A stretch of DNA of 36,448 nt from JAHZFN01 sp965149945 (GCA_965149945.1 CBCTTQ010000022.1:1-36448), one strand, 5' to 3'. Positions 24,724 to 32,793 are shown, counted from the first letter of the stretch. Numbers and translations are program-made. The notes: generated from the letters alone by a model not told the origin.

Positions 24724-24924
24724 AAACTTTAAAATTTCTTTATTCTACCTTATTATAATAATAAAATGTTTATCGGGGAAGAACGGTTGATTTGGTTTGT
24801 TTGCGCGGCGCGTTTCTGTTAAGGAAGAAGCGCCGCATAAGAAAAAATTGAAAAACGCGAAAATCTCTTTCTGTGAAAGGAGCAGCTTCAAAAAAAGATT
24901 TCGTAAATATTTGGCAGAAAAGTC
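24724..24924 (+). other. Non-coding gap upstream of the rpmG promoter
   Basis: I see no gene here. It contains an AT-rich run just after the helicase-like stop and an inverted repeat GCGGCGC (24805-24811) / GCGCCGC (24830-24836) with an 18-base loop. No U-tract follows on either strand, so I do not call a terminator. Confidence 0.5.
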
Positions 24925-24953
24925 TTGTATTCGCGGTCTTTCTGTGATATACT
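24925..24953 (+). promoter_or_regulatory. Promoter of the rpmG-secE-nusG operon
   Basis: TTGTAT (24925-24930), a 17-base spacer and TATACT (24948-24953) predict a start near 24960. The transcript would begin with a hairpin, CCCCAT / ATGGGG with a GTAT loop (24962-24977), which may stabilise the mRNA 5' end. rpmG follows about 50 bases later. Confidence 0.72.
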
Positions 24954-25025
24954 AGATATTGCCCCATGTATATGGGGTTCTTTAGATTGCATTGATTAGG
25001 ATGAAGAATATAGGAGGTGTCGCAA

Positions 25026-25175
25026 ATGCGGGTAGCTGTAACCCTGGCATGCGGTGAATGCAAGAATCGTAATTATATTACAACAAAAAACAAAAAGAAC
25101 ACTCCGGATCGTATTGAATTGAAAAAATATTGTCCTCATTGCAGAAAACATACTGCACATAAGGAAACTAAATAA
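25026..25175 (+). CDS. rpmG: Ribosomal protein bL33
   Basis: A 49-residue large-subunit protein. It is the zinc-binding C+ form, with CGEC (Cys9, Cys12) and CPHC (Cys36, Cys39). The body, VTLACGECKNRNYITTKNKK and the RIELKKYCPHCRKHTAHKETK-like end, is typical. AGGAGGTG precedes ATG 25026. It lies 32 bases before secE, the usual order in Bacillota, although the tRNA-Trp gene often found between them is absent. Confidence 0.96.
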   Translation: MRVAVTLACGECKNRNYITTKNKKNTPDRIELKKYCPHCRKHTAHKETK

Positions 25176-25207
25176 AGCCATTTGAAGGCGTAAGGATGTG
25201 AGATCGA

Positions 25208-25645
25208 ATGGCTGAAGAGAAGAAAAAACCTGGTCGTCTTGCCAGAGCGCAAGCACAGGCGCAAGCTAGAAGCAAAAAGAAAAAAGGAAACTTTTTTAAA
25301 GAAACCTGGTCGGAGTTGAAAAAAGTCCATTGGCCTACCAAACAAACGGTTGTTAAGTATACGTTGGTTGTTTTGGTCTTTGTGCTGATTATGGGCGTTC
25401 TGGTATGGTGCGTTGACAAAGTATTTGACTTTGGTGTTTCTTCCCTGATTGACCGTGAAGTTGCTGCTCAGGAAGAAACAGTAGATAGCACCGCGACGGA
25501 TGATGCCGTTTCTTCCACAGATGCGGGTACAACGGATACCGGTACTGATGACGCTAATGCTGGCACCTCGGAAACGGACGGAGGCAGCACGGGTGATGCG
25601 GCCGAAACCACTGCCGATACACAAGAAACCACAGAAAACAATTAA
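25208..25645 (+). CDS. secE: Preprotein translocase subunit SecE with an acidic C-terminal tail
   Basis: SecE clamps SecY in the membrane translocon. The core is typical of single-span SecE: a basic N-terminus rich in Ala/Gln/Lys (1-27), the amphipathic signature FKETWSELKKVHWPTKQ (about 30-46), and one membrane helix (about 51-70). Such proteins usually end soon after. Here about 62 more residues follow (84-145), almost entirely Asp, Glu, Thr, Ser, Ala and Gly, with many TD/DT pairs. Since the C-terminus of SecE faces outward, this tail should lie on the outer face of the membrane. AAGGATGTG precedes ATG 25208; nusG begins 20 bases after the stop. Confidence 0.95.
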   Translation: MAEEKKKPGRLARAQAQAQARSKKKKGNFFKETWSELKKVHWPTKQTVVKYTLVVLVFVLIMGVLVWCVDKVFDFGVSSLIDREVAAQEETVDSTATDDAVSSTDAGTTDTGTDDANAGTSETDGGSTGDAAETTADTQETTENN

Positions 25646-25665
25646 CCGGCTAAGGGGTTTTTAAT

Positions 25666-26202
25666 ATGGCAAAAGAATGGTATGTGATTCATACTTATTC
25701 CGGATATGAAAACAAAGTAAAAGCAAACCTGGAAAAACGTGTAGAAACCATGAATATGGAAGATTACATTTTCAGAGTGATCGTGCCGATGGAGGATGAG
25801 ATTTCTGTTAAAGAAGACGGACAAAAGAAGATTGTCCAGCGGAAAGTTTTTCCCGGTTATGTTTTGGTCGAAATGGATTTGACCGATACAGCTTGGTATG
25901 TTGTGAGAAACACGACCGGTGTGACAGGATTTGTGGGCGCCGGTTCCAAACCTGTACCGCTGACCGAGGAAGAAGTATCCAAGATTTTGAATGATATGGG
26001 TGTGAACGAAAAAAAATCCTACAAGATCAATTTTGAGGTGGGGGATACCGTGCGTATCAAAAACGGTCCCTTTGACGGATTTGTCGGCACTGTTCAAGAA
26101 GTGGATATGGAAAAAGGAAAAGTAAAGGTACTGGTTTCAGGATTTGGTCGAGATACCACAGTTGAGTTGGATTATCCGCAGGTAGAAAAAGCCGATGCTT
26201 AA
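25666..26202 (+). CDS. nusG: Transcription termination/antitermination factor NusG
   Basis: A 178-residue NusG that binds RNA polymerase and couples elongation with pausing, termination and translation. The N-terminal NGN domain begins WYVIHTYSGYENKVKANLEKR, with PGYVLVEMDLTD near residue 65. The C-terminal KOW domain contains FEVGDTVRIKNGPFDGFVGTV (about 125-145). Length and order after secE are standard. Confidence 0.97.
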   Translation: MAKEWYVIHTYSGYENKVKANLEKRVETMNMEDYIFRVIVPMEDEISVKEDGQKKIVQRKVFPGYVLVEMDLTDTAWYVVRNTTGVTGFVGAGSKPVPLTEEEVSKILNDMGVNEKKSYKINFEVGDTVRIKNGPFDGFVGTVQEVDMEKGKVKVLVSGFGRDTTVELDYPQVEKADA

Positions 26203-26238
26203 TTTAGGGGTTTTCCAAGGGCCTTCGGTCTTTGGTTA

Positions 26239-26278
26239 GTGGGAGGAACAAAGCAGTTTCCTTGTTCCGCCGAACCAC
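26239..26278 (+). promoter_or_regulatory. L1-type mRNA binding site in the rplK leader
   Basis: GTGG (26239-26242) pairs with CCAC (26275-26278). An asymmetric internal loop (GA against GCCGAA) leads to a 7-bp stem GGAACAA / TTGTTCC (26245-26251 with 26262-26268). This GUGGGAGG...CCGNACCAC layout is the one I associate with ribosomal protein L1 autoregulation of the L11-L1 operon. A smaller UUCG-type hairpin lies just upstream (26213-26234). The start codon of rplK is 25 bases downstream. Confidence 0.6.
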
Positions 26279-26302
26279 ATTGATAAATAGGAGGAATTTA
26301 AA

Positions 26303-26731
26303 ATGGCAAGTAAAAAGGTGATGGCAATTGTTAAATTGCAAATCCCTGCTGGTAAAGCAAACCCGGCGCCACCGGTTGGTCCCGCTTTGGGGCAGCACGG
26401 GGTAAACATCATGGGTTTCTGTAAGGAATTCAATGACAAAACCAAAAATGAAGGGGATATGATCATTCCGGCAGAAATTACAATCTACGAAGATCGCTCC
26501 TTTACCTTTGTTTTGAAAACACCGCCCGCTGCGGTGCTGTTGAAAAAAGCCGCCGGTATTCCGAAAGGCTCCGGTGTTCCAAACAGAACCAAGGTTGCGA
26601 CTATTGGCAGAGATAAAATTCAGGAAATCGCAGAAAAGAAAATGCCTGACCTGAATGCGGCCACTGTAGAAGCCGCCATGCGCATGATTGAAGGCACAGC
26701 CAGAAGCATGGGCATTGTTGTAGAAGATTAA
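26303..26731 (+). CDS. rplK: Ribosomal protein uL11
   Basis: A 142-residue L11, part of the GTPase-associated centre of the large subunit. It shows KLQIPAGKANPAPPVGPALG near the start, GVNIMGFCKEFN, and a C-terminal RNA-binding domain with TKVATIGRDKIQEIAEKKMPDLNA and MIEGTARSMGI. AGGAGG precedes ATG 26303. Confidence 0.98.
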   Translation: MASKKVMAIVKLQIPAGKANPAPPVGPALGQHGVNIMGFCKEFNDKTKNEGDMIIPAEITIYEDRSFTFVLKTPPAAVLLKKAAGIPKGSGVPNRTKVATIGRDKIQEIAEKKMPDLNAATVEAAMRMIEGTARSMGIVVED

Positions 26732-26764
26732 AAGACTGGGCGGGTACACCGCGCTTTGATTAAT

Positions 26765-26803
26765 GTGGGAGGAGTATACTATAGGTAAACTTCGTCTGAC
26801 CAC
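26765..26803 (+). promoter_or_regulatory. Second L1-type site between rplK and rplA
   Basis: GTGGGAGGA at 26765-26773 repeats exactly the left side of the site at 26239, and GACCAC (26798-26803) matches its right side. The AAAGGAGG ribosome site of rplA follows directly, so L1 binding here could block its own translation. The inner stem is less regular than in the upstream copy. Confidence 0.5.
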
Positions 26804-26818
26804 AAAGGAGGTTATGAT

Positions 26819-27514
26819 ATGCCAAAACACGGCAAAAAATATACAGAGAGCGCGAAAGCGTTTGACCGTCATGCGGTCTACACAGTAAGCGAAGCTTTTG
26901 ATTTGGTAAAAGCGGGCTGCAAAGCAAATTTTGATGAAACCATTGAAGTGGCGGTTCGTTTGAATTTGGACCCCCGCCAAGCGGATCAGCAAATTCGCGG
27001 CGCCATTGTTTTGCCCAATGGTACCGGCGTGACCAGCAAAGTATTGGTTTTCGCCAAAGGTGAAAAAGCCAAAGAAGCCGAAGCCGCCGGCGCTGATTAT
27101 GTGGGCGCGGAAGAAATGGTTGCGAAGATCAAAGATGGCTGGTTGGATTTTGACGTGGCTATTGCTACTCCTGATATGATGGGTGTAGTAGGGAAAATCG
27201 GTAGAATTTTGGGTCCCAAAGGCTTGATGCCGAACCCCAAAACCGGTACCGTAACCATGGACGTGACCAAGGCGATTAATGATTCCAAAGCCGGTAAAGT
27301 AGAATATCGTTTGGACAAAGCCGCCAATGTACACAGCCGCATCGGCAAAGCGTCTTTCGATAAAGAAAAGCTCATTGGCAACTATACCGCTCTGTTGGAT
27401 ACTATCATCAAGGTAAAACCGGCAGCAGCCAAAGGTCAGTATATCAAAAACATTACCGTGACTTCTACCATGGGTCCCGGTGTCAAAATTAATCCGTTAA
27501 AACCTTTAGAATAA
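26819..27514 (+). CDS. rplA: Ribosomal protein uL1
   Basis: A 231-residue L1, which binds 23S rRNA at the mobile L1 stalk and represses its own operon mRNA in bacteria. Conserved parts include YTVSEAFDLVK, FDETIEVAVRLNLDPRQADQ, GRILGPKGLMPNPKTGTVT, GKVEYRLDK and TSTMGPGVKIN at the end. AAAGGAGG precedes ATG 26819. Confidence 0.98.
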   Translation: MPKHGKKYTESAKAFDRHAVYTVSEAFDLVKAGCKANFDETIEVAVRLNLDPRQADQQIRGAIVLPNGTGVTSKVLVFAKGEKAKEAEAAGADYVGAEEMVAKIKDGWLDFDVAIATPDMMGVVGKIGRILGPKGLMPNPKTGTVTMDVTKAINDSKAGKVEYRLDKAANVHSRIGKASFDKEKLIGNYTALLDTIIKVKPAAAKGQYIKNITVTSTMGPGVKINPLKPLE

Positions 27515-27516
27515 GC

Positions 27517-27545
27517 TTGCATCTACGATACAAATCGTGTATAAT
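27517..27545 (+). promoter_or_regulatory. Promoter of rplJ-rplL
   Basis: TTGCAT (27517-27522), a 17-base spacer and a perfect TATAAT (27540-27545) begin 2 bases after the rplA stop. The transcript would start at the L10 leader. Confidence 0.75.
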
Positions 27546-27576
27546 AGAGTTGCTGTTTAAATTGAATCATCAATTG

Positions 27577-27691
27577 CCAAAGACAGCCGGTACATTTGTT
27601 TAATGGTTCGCCGCCGGCCGAGGTGATGTTTTCATTTTTTGTAATGAAGCTTCGGCTCCTTGTGTCTTGGCATAAGGAGCTTTTTTGCTCC
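27577..27691 (+). promoter_or_regulatory. Ribosomal protein L10 leader with attenuator
   Basis: The conserved L10-leader strings are present: CCAAAGACAGCCGG near 27577 and GCCGGCCGAGGTG near 27614-27626, which pair around an A/U-rich loop. TGCCAAAGACA at the 5' end can also pair with TGTCTTGGCA (27663-27672). A terminator follows: GCTCCTT (27655-27661) / AAGGAGC (27674-27680) then six T. The 3' side of the outer helix lies in the loop of the terminator, so the two folds compete. This suits L10(L12)4 autoregulation by attenuation. Confidence 0.82.
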
Positions 27692-27743
27692 CTGATTATG
27701 ATTTCAAATTAAGTGAACCGATTAATATAAAGGAGGTGTAATA

Positions 27744-28307
27744 GTGGATAAGAAACCTCAATTAGTGGAAAAAGAAAATAAAGTCGCTGAGTTGCAGAGT
27801 TGGATTCAGGAAAGCCAAGGGGTCATCTTGGCTGATTATCGCGGTCTGACTGTGGCAGAAGTGACTGATCTCCGTGCCCAACTGCGCAATGCGGACATCG
27901 GTTATCGAGTAGCCAAAAACACATTGATCAAGCGGGCTGCCAATAATTTGGAAATTACGGATTTTGACCCCTATTTGGAAGGTCCTACTGCTATTGCGTA
28001 TGCACAGGATCCTGTCGCTTTGTGCAAGATTCTTGTGGAATTTTCTGAAAAGCACAAAGCTTTGGAAGTAAAAGCGGGCTATGTGGACGGTCAGTTTGCT
28101 GATGTAACGATGATTACCAGTTTAGCGAAACTGCCTTCCAGAGAAGTGCTCTTGGGCAGATTGCTGGGCTCCATGCAATCCTCGTTGTATGGTTTTGTTC
28201 GCGCTATTGACGCCATCAAAACCAAACTGGAAGAAGGCGCGCCTGCGGACGCGGCTCCGGAAGTTGCCGCGGCGGAAGCTCCTGCGGAAGAAACTCCCGC
28301 TGAATAA
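27744..28307 (+). CDS. rplJ: Ribosomal protein uL10
   Basis: A 187-residue L10, the base of the L7/L12 stalk. It has the family start ending in ADYRGLTVAEVTDLRAQLR, VAKNTLIKRA and EGPTAIAY, with an Ala/Glu/Pro-rich tail beyond the L12-binding helix. The start codon is GTG at 27744, with AAAGGAGGTG upstream. It lies between the L10 leader and rplL. Confidence 0.97.
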   Translation: MDKKPQLVEKENKVAELQSWIQESQGVILADYRGLTVAEVTDLRAQLRNADIGYRVAKNTLIKRAANNLEITDFDPYLEGPTAIAYAQDPVALCKILVEFSEKHKALEVKAGYVDGQFADVTMITSLAKLPSREVLLGRLLGSMQSSLYGFVRAIDAIKTKLEEGAPADAAPEVAAAEAPAEETPAE

Positions 28308-28358
28308 TGTGGGATCCATACAAAAATATGATTAAAGAAAGAATGAGGTGTTTATCAT

Positions 28359-28733
28359 ATGTCTAAAATTGATGAATTGATTGAGATCGTGAAAGGTATG
28401 ACGATCCTCGAATTGGCTGACGCTGTAAAGGCTTTTGAAGAAGAATTCGGTGTATCCGCCGCTCCTGTAGCGGTTGCCGGCGCTGTTGCTGCTGATGCGG
28501 CTGCCGCCCCCGCTGATGAAAAAACCGATTTTGATGTTGTTTTGGCTTCTGTTGGCGATAAGAAAGTCAATGTTATTAAAGTGGTTCGTGAAATCACCGG
28601 TTTGGGTCTGAAAGACGCCAAAGCTTTGGTTGACAGCGCTCCCGCTCCGATCAAAGAAGGTGTTTCCAAAGAAGATGCGGACGAAATGAAAGCGAAATTG
28701 GAAGAAGCCGGCGCTACTGTAGAATTGAAATAG
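28359..28733 (+). CDS. rplL: Ribosomal protein bL12 (L7/L12)
   Basis: A 124-residue L7/L12. The N-terminal dimerisation helices (IDELIEIVKGMTILELADAVKAFEEEFG) lead to an Ala-rich hinge and a C-terminal domain with EKTDFDVVLASVGDKKVNVIKVVREITGLGLKDAKALV, which recruits translation factors. AATGAGGTG precedes ATG 28359. A strong terminator follows within 60 bases. rpoB, the usual next gene, is not in the window. Confidence 0.98.
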   Translation: MSKIDELIEIVKGMTILELADAVKAFEEEFGVSAAPVAVAGAVAADAAAAPADEKTDFDVVLASVGDKKVNVIKVVREITGLGLKDAKALVDSAPAPIKEGVSKEDADEMKAKLEEAGATVELK

Positions 28734-28754
28734 TTCTTTGGTCGCGAGAAAACA

Positions 28755-28790
28755 AACACGGGCAGATGTGTATCTGCCCGTGTTCTTTTT
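28755..28790 (+). terminator. Terminator after rplL
   Basis: A perfect 13-bp stem (28755-28767 with 28772-28784) with GTGT loop is followed by CTTTTTT. On the opposite strand it is followed by TGTTTTC, so it may also serve the convergent nucleotidyltransferase gene. Confidence 0.93.
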
Positions 28791-28877
28791 TATATCTTTG
28801 AAAAAAATAAGTCTCCGAAGAAAATTTTTTTAGAGATGATAACGATTTCTCGCGGCTTTGAAGAAAATTCGAATAAA

Positions 28878-29546
28878 TTAACCAAAGGTGTGCAAAATTC
28901 CGGCAGACCAATGGAACAAAGGCGCGCACCGTTGCTCCAAAGATTGGGAATTTAAGAAGCGCTCTTTCGGATTTAGAAGGGGCTGTAAAATGGTTTTGTC
29001 CAGCGGATCTGTCAGAACTTTCCAAAGAGCGACCTTGCTTGGGGGATAAGGATGTCCTTCCAGGACACATTTGATTTGTAACAGATAAAAGCCGCTTTTG
29101 TATAGGGGCAACAGCTGCTCCGGGGAACCTTTCTGCAAAAAAAGATGGGTGCAGCTATGATACAAGGAGCAGGCGCCGGCGATGAGACTTTTTCTCAAAA
29201 TTTCTTCCGAGAAAGTCGGCATCATCGTTTCCAGATTTCCTAACAGGGGGATGGTATCATGATAAAACTGAAATAATTCCAAAATATTCCAGGCGAGTAA
29301 TTCTTCCTTTCCGGCGGTAAAACCGCAAATTTTTTCACGATTTGGGAGTGTATCCAAGAGTTTTTGATAACGCGTCAAATCAGAAAAGGATAAACGATCC
29401 AAAATCAGCACCACATCCAGATCACTTTCCGGGGTAGCTTCTTTTCTGGCCTGACTACCCTGCAATCCCAGAAAACAAATGCGTTCTTTCCCGAATGTCT
29501 GGATGACTTTTTCTTGATACTTTTGCAGCCATTTTTGAATTTTCAT
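28878..29546 (-). CDS. Nucleotidyltransferase-fold protein with helical C-terminal domain
   Basis: A 222-residue protein beginning with a polymerase-beta-type nucleotidyltransferase domain. The motif GSQARKEATPESDLDVVL gives Gly30-Ser31 and the metal-binding Asp42 and Asp44. The C-terminal half (about 110-222) is helical and resembles the HEPN-like or kanamycin-nucleotidyltransferase-type helical domains found with these enzymes. The overall build suggests a small-molecule or protein/RNA nucleotidyltransferase. No RxxxxH HEPN nuclease motif is clear. AAGGAGG precedes ATG 29546. The gene stands alone, convergent with rplL and divergent from the next gene. No antitoxin-like partner is visible, so I do not call it a toxin-antitoxin module. 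Confidence 0.75.
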   Translation of the reverse strand: MKIQKWLQKYQEKVIQTFGKERICFLGLQGSQARKEATPESDLDVVLILDRLSFSDLTRYQKLLDTLPNREKICGFTAGKEELLAWNILELFQFYHDTIPLLGNLETMMPTFSEEILRKSLIAGACSLYHSCTHLFLQKGSPEQLLPLYKSGFYLLQIKCVLEGHPYPPSKVALWKVLTDPLDKTILQPLLNPKERFLNSQSLEQRCAPLFHWSAGILHTFG

Positions 29547-29653
29547 GGGAGCCTCCTTTTTCGCATACGATGAGATATCCAGTTTAGCACAAATGGTTCT
29601 TTTTGTAAAGCTTTTTATTCTTGGAAGCGGGGGCAGTATTTTCCCTTCAGGGG

Positions 29654-29682
29654 TTACTTTTATCGCTACATTTTGTTATAAT
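29654..29682 (+). promoter_or_regulatory. Promoter of the SLH glycosidase gene
   Basis: TTACTT (29654-29659), a 17-base spacer and a perfect TATAAT (29677-29682) lie about 37 bases before ATG 29719. Confidence 0.65.
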
Positions 29683-29718
29683 AAGAATTGTGATAGTCTG
29701 ATCGCGGGAGGGATTAAT

Positions 29719-32700
29719 ATGCGGAAAAAACGAATCACATTACTCAGCTTATTATTATCGGGGGCGATGGTGTTGTCGGGCGCTTTGCCTGCATTTGCTC
29801 TCAATCCGTCCTATTCCAGTGTATTTTCCATTGGAGAAGGAACCTCGTATTATCAGCTGGAAGGAAGTAATGATTCCGGCTTGCAAAGTGTCAATTATGT
29901 GGAATATCAACCGAACTCCGGTGTAACGCCCATGATTGCTTACGGCAATCATTTGTACGGCAAATCGACCATTACATACATTGCGAATTTTTTGGAACAG
30001 CAGGGAATGGAAGTGATTGCCGGAATTAACGCTGATTTCTTCGATACGGCGACGGGACTGCCCATCGGAATCGTCATCGATAACGGTGTATTTGTCAGCT
30101 CTAACCAAGGTTATCCCGCTATTGGCTTTAAAGCGGATGGTTCTGCTATCATCGGTACACCTGCCAATGCGATGTATTTAGAAGGCGAAAACGGAAACAC
30201 GCTGCGGGTAAACAGTTTTAATAAAACGCGTACCAAATATTCCGTATGTCTGCTGGATGAAAATTTCGGTACCACCACCAAAACCACTACCGCGGGTACC
30301 AATGTAATTTTAGAGCGGGTGGATAATGAAGAATTGGCAGTAAATGATGAAATAACCATGCGGGTGGTTTCCATTACGAAAAATACAACAGAATCCCCCG
30401 CCATCGGCAGCAACCAGATGGTGCTGACCGCTTCTAATGATTGCCAGACCGATATTTCCACGCCATTTGCAGTAGGGGAACAAGTGTCTTTCCGTGTAAA
30501 CGCGGAAAATCATGATTGGGACGACGTGTTGTACGCGGTAGGCGGAAAAGTAATGTTGAATAACGGTGTGGTGGATACTACAGGAAATCCCACCGGCACC
30601 CATCCCCGTTCTGCTGTCGGTATCAAGGCCGATGGCACTGTAGTCTTGTATGAAGTTGACGGTCGCCAGAGTGGTTTCAGCGCCGGCATGACCATGAGTC
30701 AGTTGGCGCAGGAATTGCTGGATTTGGGTTGTGTGGATGCTATCAATTTGGATGGCGGCGGTTCCTCCGCAATGATTATTCAGAAAACCGGAGAAGAAGA
30801 GTACGGAGTGGTTAATTCTCCTTCTGACGGCAGCTTACGCCAGTGTGCTAATTATATTATGCTGGTGAACAATCGCGGCAAAACAGGGGAGATTGCCCAT
30901 TTGGGAATTTATCCGGAATATAAGTATATGATGAAAAACAGCAGCATCACCCTATCGGTGAAAGGGGCGGATTCGGGCTATTATGCGGTAGCGGCTCCTG
31001 CGGATGTGAATTATTCCATTACCAAAGGTACCGGTAATCTCTCCGGCAATATCTTGACTGCCGGCAGTAACAATGGTGTCATCACTGTAAGAGCTGAAAG
31101 CGGTAACGCGGTCGGCAGTCAGAATGTTTATGTGGTGGCGGGGGTGAATAATATGACGGTGGCAAAGAAGGGCAGCGCCTCCGCGACTACTTCCCTCAGT
31201 GTCGGCACGGGAGAAAAGGTGGATCTTGATGTGCTTTCTGCTACGTATAACGCCAAAAGTGTAAAAACCAGTGATCGTTCCGTTACTTGGGACAGTACCA
31301 TTGGAACAATCGATGAAGAGGGAGTGTTTACAGCGGGAAATACCAGCGGCAGCGGTGTGATTACCGCCACCTACGGCAATTGTGTCAAAACCATTTCGGT
31401 AACTGTAAAGCAAGAAGGGTTGGTAAGCAATGAGCAGGATATTCTGGTCTCGGGATTTGAAAAGACAACTGACTTCCGAAACAGCGGTGGTAGTTTGGCG
31501 TTGAACGCCGCCTATGGTAATGTTCATAATGGCAGACAAGCACTGGCAGTCGGCTATACGGAGGGAAATTCGGTAACTCTTTCTTATACAGGTTCCCAAG
31601 GTGCGGTAGCCGGCACGGCAAGAATTTATGCTTGGTTGAAAGGGAATCATGATGTGAAAGTGACCGCTACTTTTTCCGATGCTCAAGGTAATCAGTTGAC
31701 AGCGGAAATGAGCAATGGCTTAAATGATACGGAATATATCAATTGCTCTGCTAATATTCCTGATGGTGCGGAAACTTTTACCGGGTTGATTTTGACGCCT
31801 GCCAATGGACAGTCGGGAACTGTTTATATGGATCAAATCGTCATGAGCAGTATGGCCTCAGCTGATACGGATTATCCGGTGATTCGATTTACCAGCTATC
31901 CGCAGACTGTATCTGTCGGTCAGGGCGCTTCCTTTATTGTTAACATCAGTGATGACAAAGGCATCACTTCCGTTGCTAAAGAAAACATTCAAGCCTATGT
32001 GGATGGGAAAGCGATCGGTTTTACCAGCAATGCCCAAACGGGAAATATTGCCTTTAATACTACCGGTTTGAGCGCCGGATTGCATCGTGTTACGGTGGAA
32101 GCGTCTGATGTATTCGGAAATCTCAGTCGCGAATCGGTTGAGGTGATTGCGGGTACCGCGACTACTCCGTTTGTAGATGTGGGCAACAATTGGTCTACGC
32201 CCTATATCGGTTTTGTGGCGGAACAAGGAATTGTTCAGGGAGAAGTAAAGAACGGTCAATCTTATTTTAATCCCAAGAGAAATTTGACACGGGCGGAGTT
32301 TGCTGTGATTATGGCTCGTTATCTGGATTTAGATGGCGGAGGCGCTGTTCCTTACGTTGATCAATCAGAAATTAAAAGTTGGGCGGCGGATGCTGTTTCC
32401 GCTTTATATGATGCCGGTATTATGACCGGTACGGAAGTGAACGGTAAGTTGTATTTCTATCCGACGAATTCTATCAGCCGTCAGGAAGTGATGACGGTGA
32501 TCAGTCGTTCTTTGCAAAAGGGATATCAGGTAACGGCCCATCAATTCAGTGATCTGTCTTCTATTCCGGCTTGGTCTTTGCCCCATATCAATCAATTGGT
32601 ATCCATGGGAATTGTGACCGGTTATGAAGATGGCAGTATTGCGCCGAAAAAATCCATCACACGGGCGGAAATTGCTAAAGTGATCAGCGGATTGTATTAA
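29719..32700 (+). CDS. SLH-anchored phosphodiester glycosidase-family surface protein
   Basis: A 993-residue exported protein. A signal peptide (1-27, cleavage after AFA) is followed by a phosphodiester glycosidase domain of the NAGPA type (about 60-445), with INADFF (103-108) and NLDGGGSSAM (343-352) as clear signatures. The family includes the enzyme that uncovers mannose-6-phosphate in animals; bacterial roles are poorly known. Next come Ig-like or galactose-binding-like beta domains (about 455-815). Three SLH repeats end the protein (about 817-870, 880-932, 940-993) with LTRAEF, ISRQEV and ITRAEI, the motif that grips pyruvylated secondary wall polymer. GGGAGGG precedes ATG 29719; an in-frame ATG at 29545 lies upstream of the promoter and is rejected. 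Likely substrate is a phosphodiester-linked sugar in wall polymer, which is inference. Confidence 0.92.
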   Translation: MRKKRITLLSLLLSGAMVLSGALPAFALNPSYSSVFSIGEGTSYYQLEGSNDSGLQSVNYVEYQPNSGVTPMIAYGNHLYGKSTITYIANFLEQQGMEVIAGINADFFDTATGLPIGIVIDNGVFVSSNQGYPAIGFKADGSAIIGTPANAMYLEGENGNTLRVNSFNKTRTKYSVCLLDENFGTTTKTTTAGTNVILERVDNEELAVNDEITMRVVSITKNTTESPAIGSNQMVLTASNDCQTDISTPFAVGEQVSFRVNAENHDWDDVLYAVGGKVMLNNGVVDTTGNPTGTHPRSAVGIKADGTVVLYEVDGRQSGFSAGMTMSQLAQELLDLGCVDAINLDGGGSSAMIIQKTGEEEYGVVNSPSDGSLRQCANYIMLVNNRGKTGEIAHLGIYPEYKYMMKNSSITLSVKGADSGYYAVAAPADVNYSITKGTGNLSGNILTAGSNNGVITVRAESGNAVGSQNVYVVAGVNNMTVAKKGSASATTSLSVGTGEKVDLDVLSATYNAKSVKTSDRSVTWDSTIGTIDEEGVFTAGNTSGSGVITATYGNCVKTISVTVKQEGLVSNEQDILVSGFEKTTDFRNSGGSLALNAAYGNVHNGRQALAVGYTEGNSVTLSYTGSQGAVAGTARIYAWLKGNHDVKVTATFSDAQGNQLTAEMSNGLNDTEYINCSANIPDGAETFTGLILTPANGQSGTVYMDQIVMSSMASADTDYPVIRFTSYPQTVSVGQGASFIVNISDDKGITSVAKENIQAYVDGKAIGFTSNAQTGNIAFNTTGLSAGLHRVTVEASDVFGNLSRESVEVIAGTATTPFVDVGNNWSTPYIGFVAEQGIVQGEVKNGQSYFNPKRNLTRAEFAVIMARYLDLDGGGAVPYVDQSEIKSWAADAVSALYDAGIMTGTEVNGKLYFYPTNSISRQEVMTVISRSLQKGYQVTAHQFSDLSSIPAWSLPHINQLVSMGIVTGYEDGSIAPKKSITRAEIAKVISGLY

Positions 32701-32720
32701 TCGATAGGATAAAAATCGAT

Positions 32721-32759
32721 TGTCGAAAACCCGTAAGGGTTTTCGACAGCGAATTTTTT
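32721..32759 (+). terminator. Terminator after the SLH glycosidase gene
   Basis: A perfect 12-bp stem TGTCGAAAACCC / GGGTTTTCGACA with a GTAA loop is followed by GCGAATTTTTT. Confidence 0.85.
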
Positions 32760-32793
32760 GTGAGGAAGGAAAAGTAAATTAGAGGTGGAAACT

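Noticed and set aside
24805..24836. GC-rich inverted repeat as a terminator for the helicase-like gene
   Set aside because: No U-tract follows on either strand and the loop is 18 bases.
26204..27334. A 376-codon open frame on the - strand opposite rplK and rplA
   Set aside because: It is antisense to two certain ribosomal protein genes and has no family features.
28878..29546. Nucleotidyltransferase as half of an MNT/HEPN toxin-antitoxin module
   Set aside because: It is a single gene with a helical C-terminal domain, without a visible HEPN RxxxxH motif or a small partner gene.
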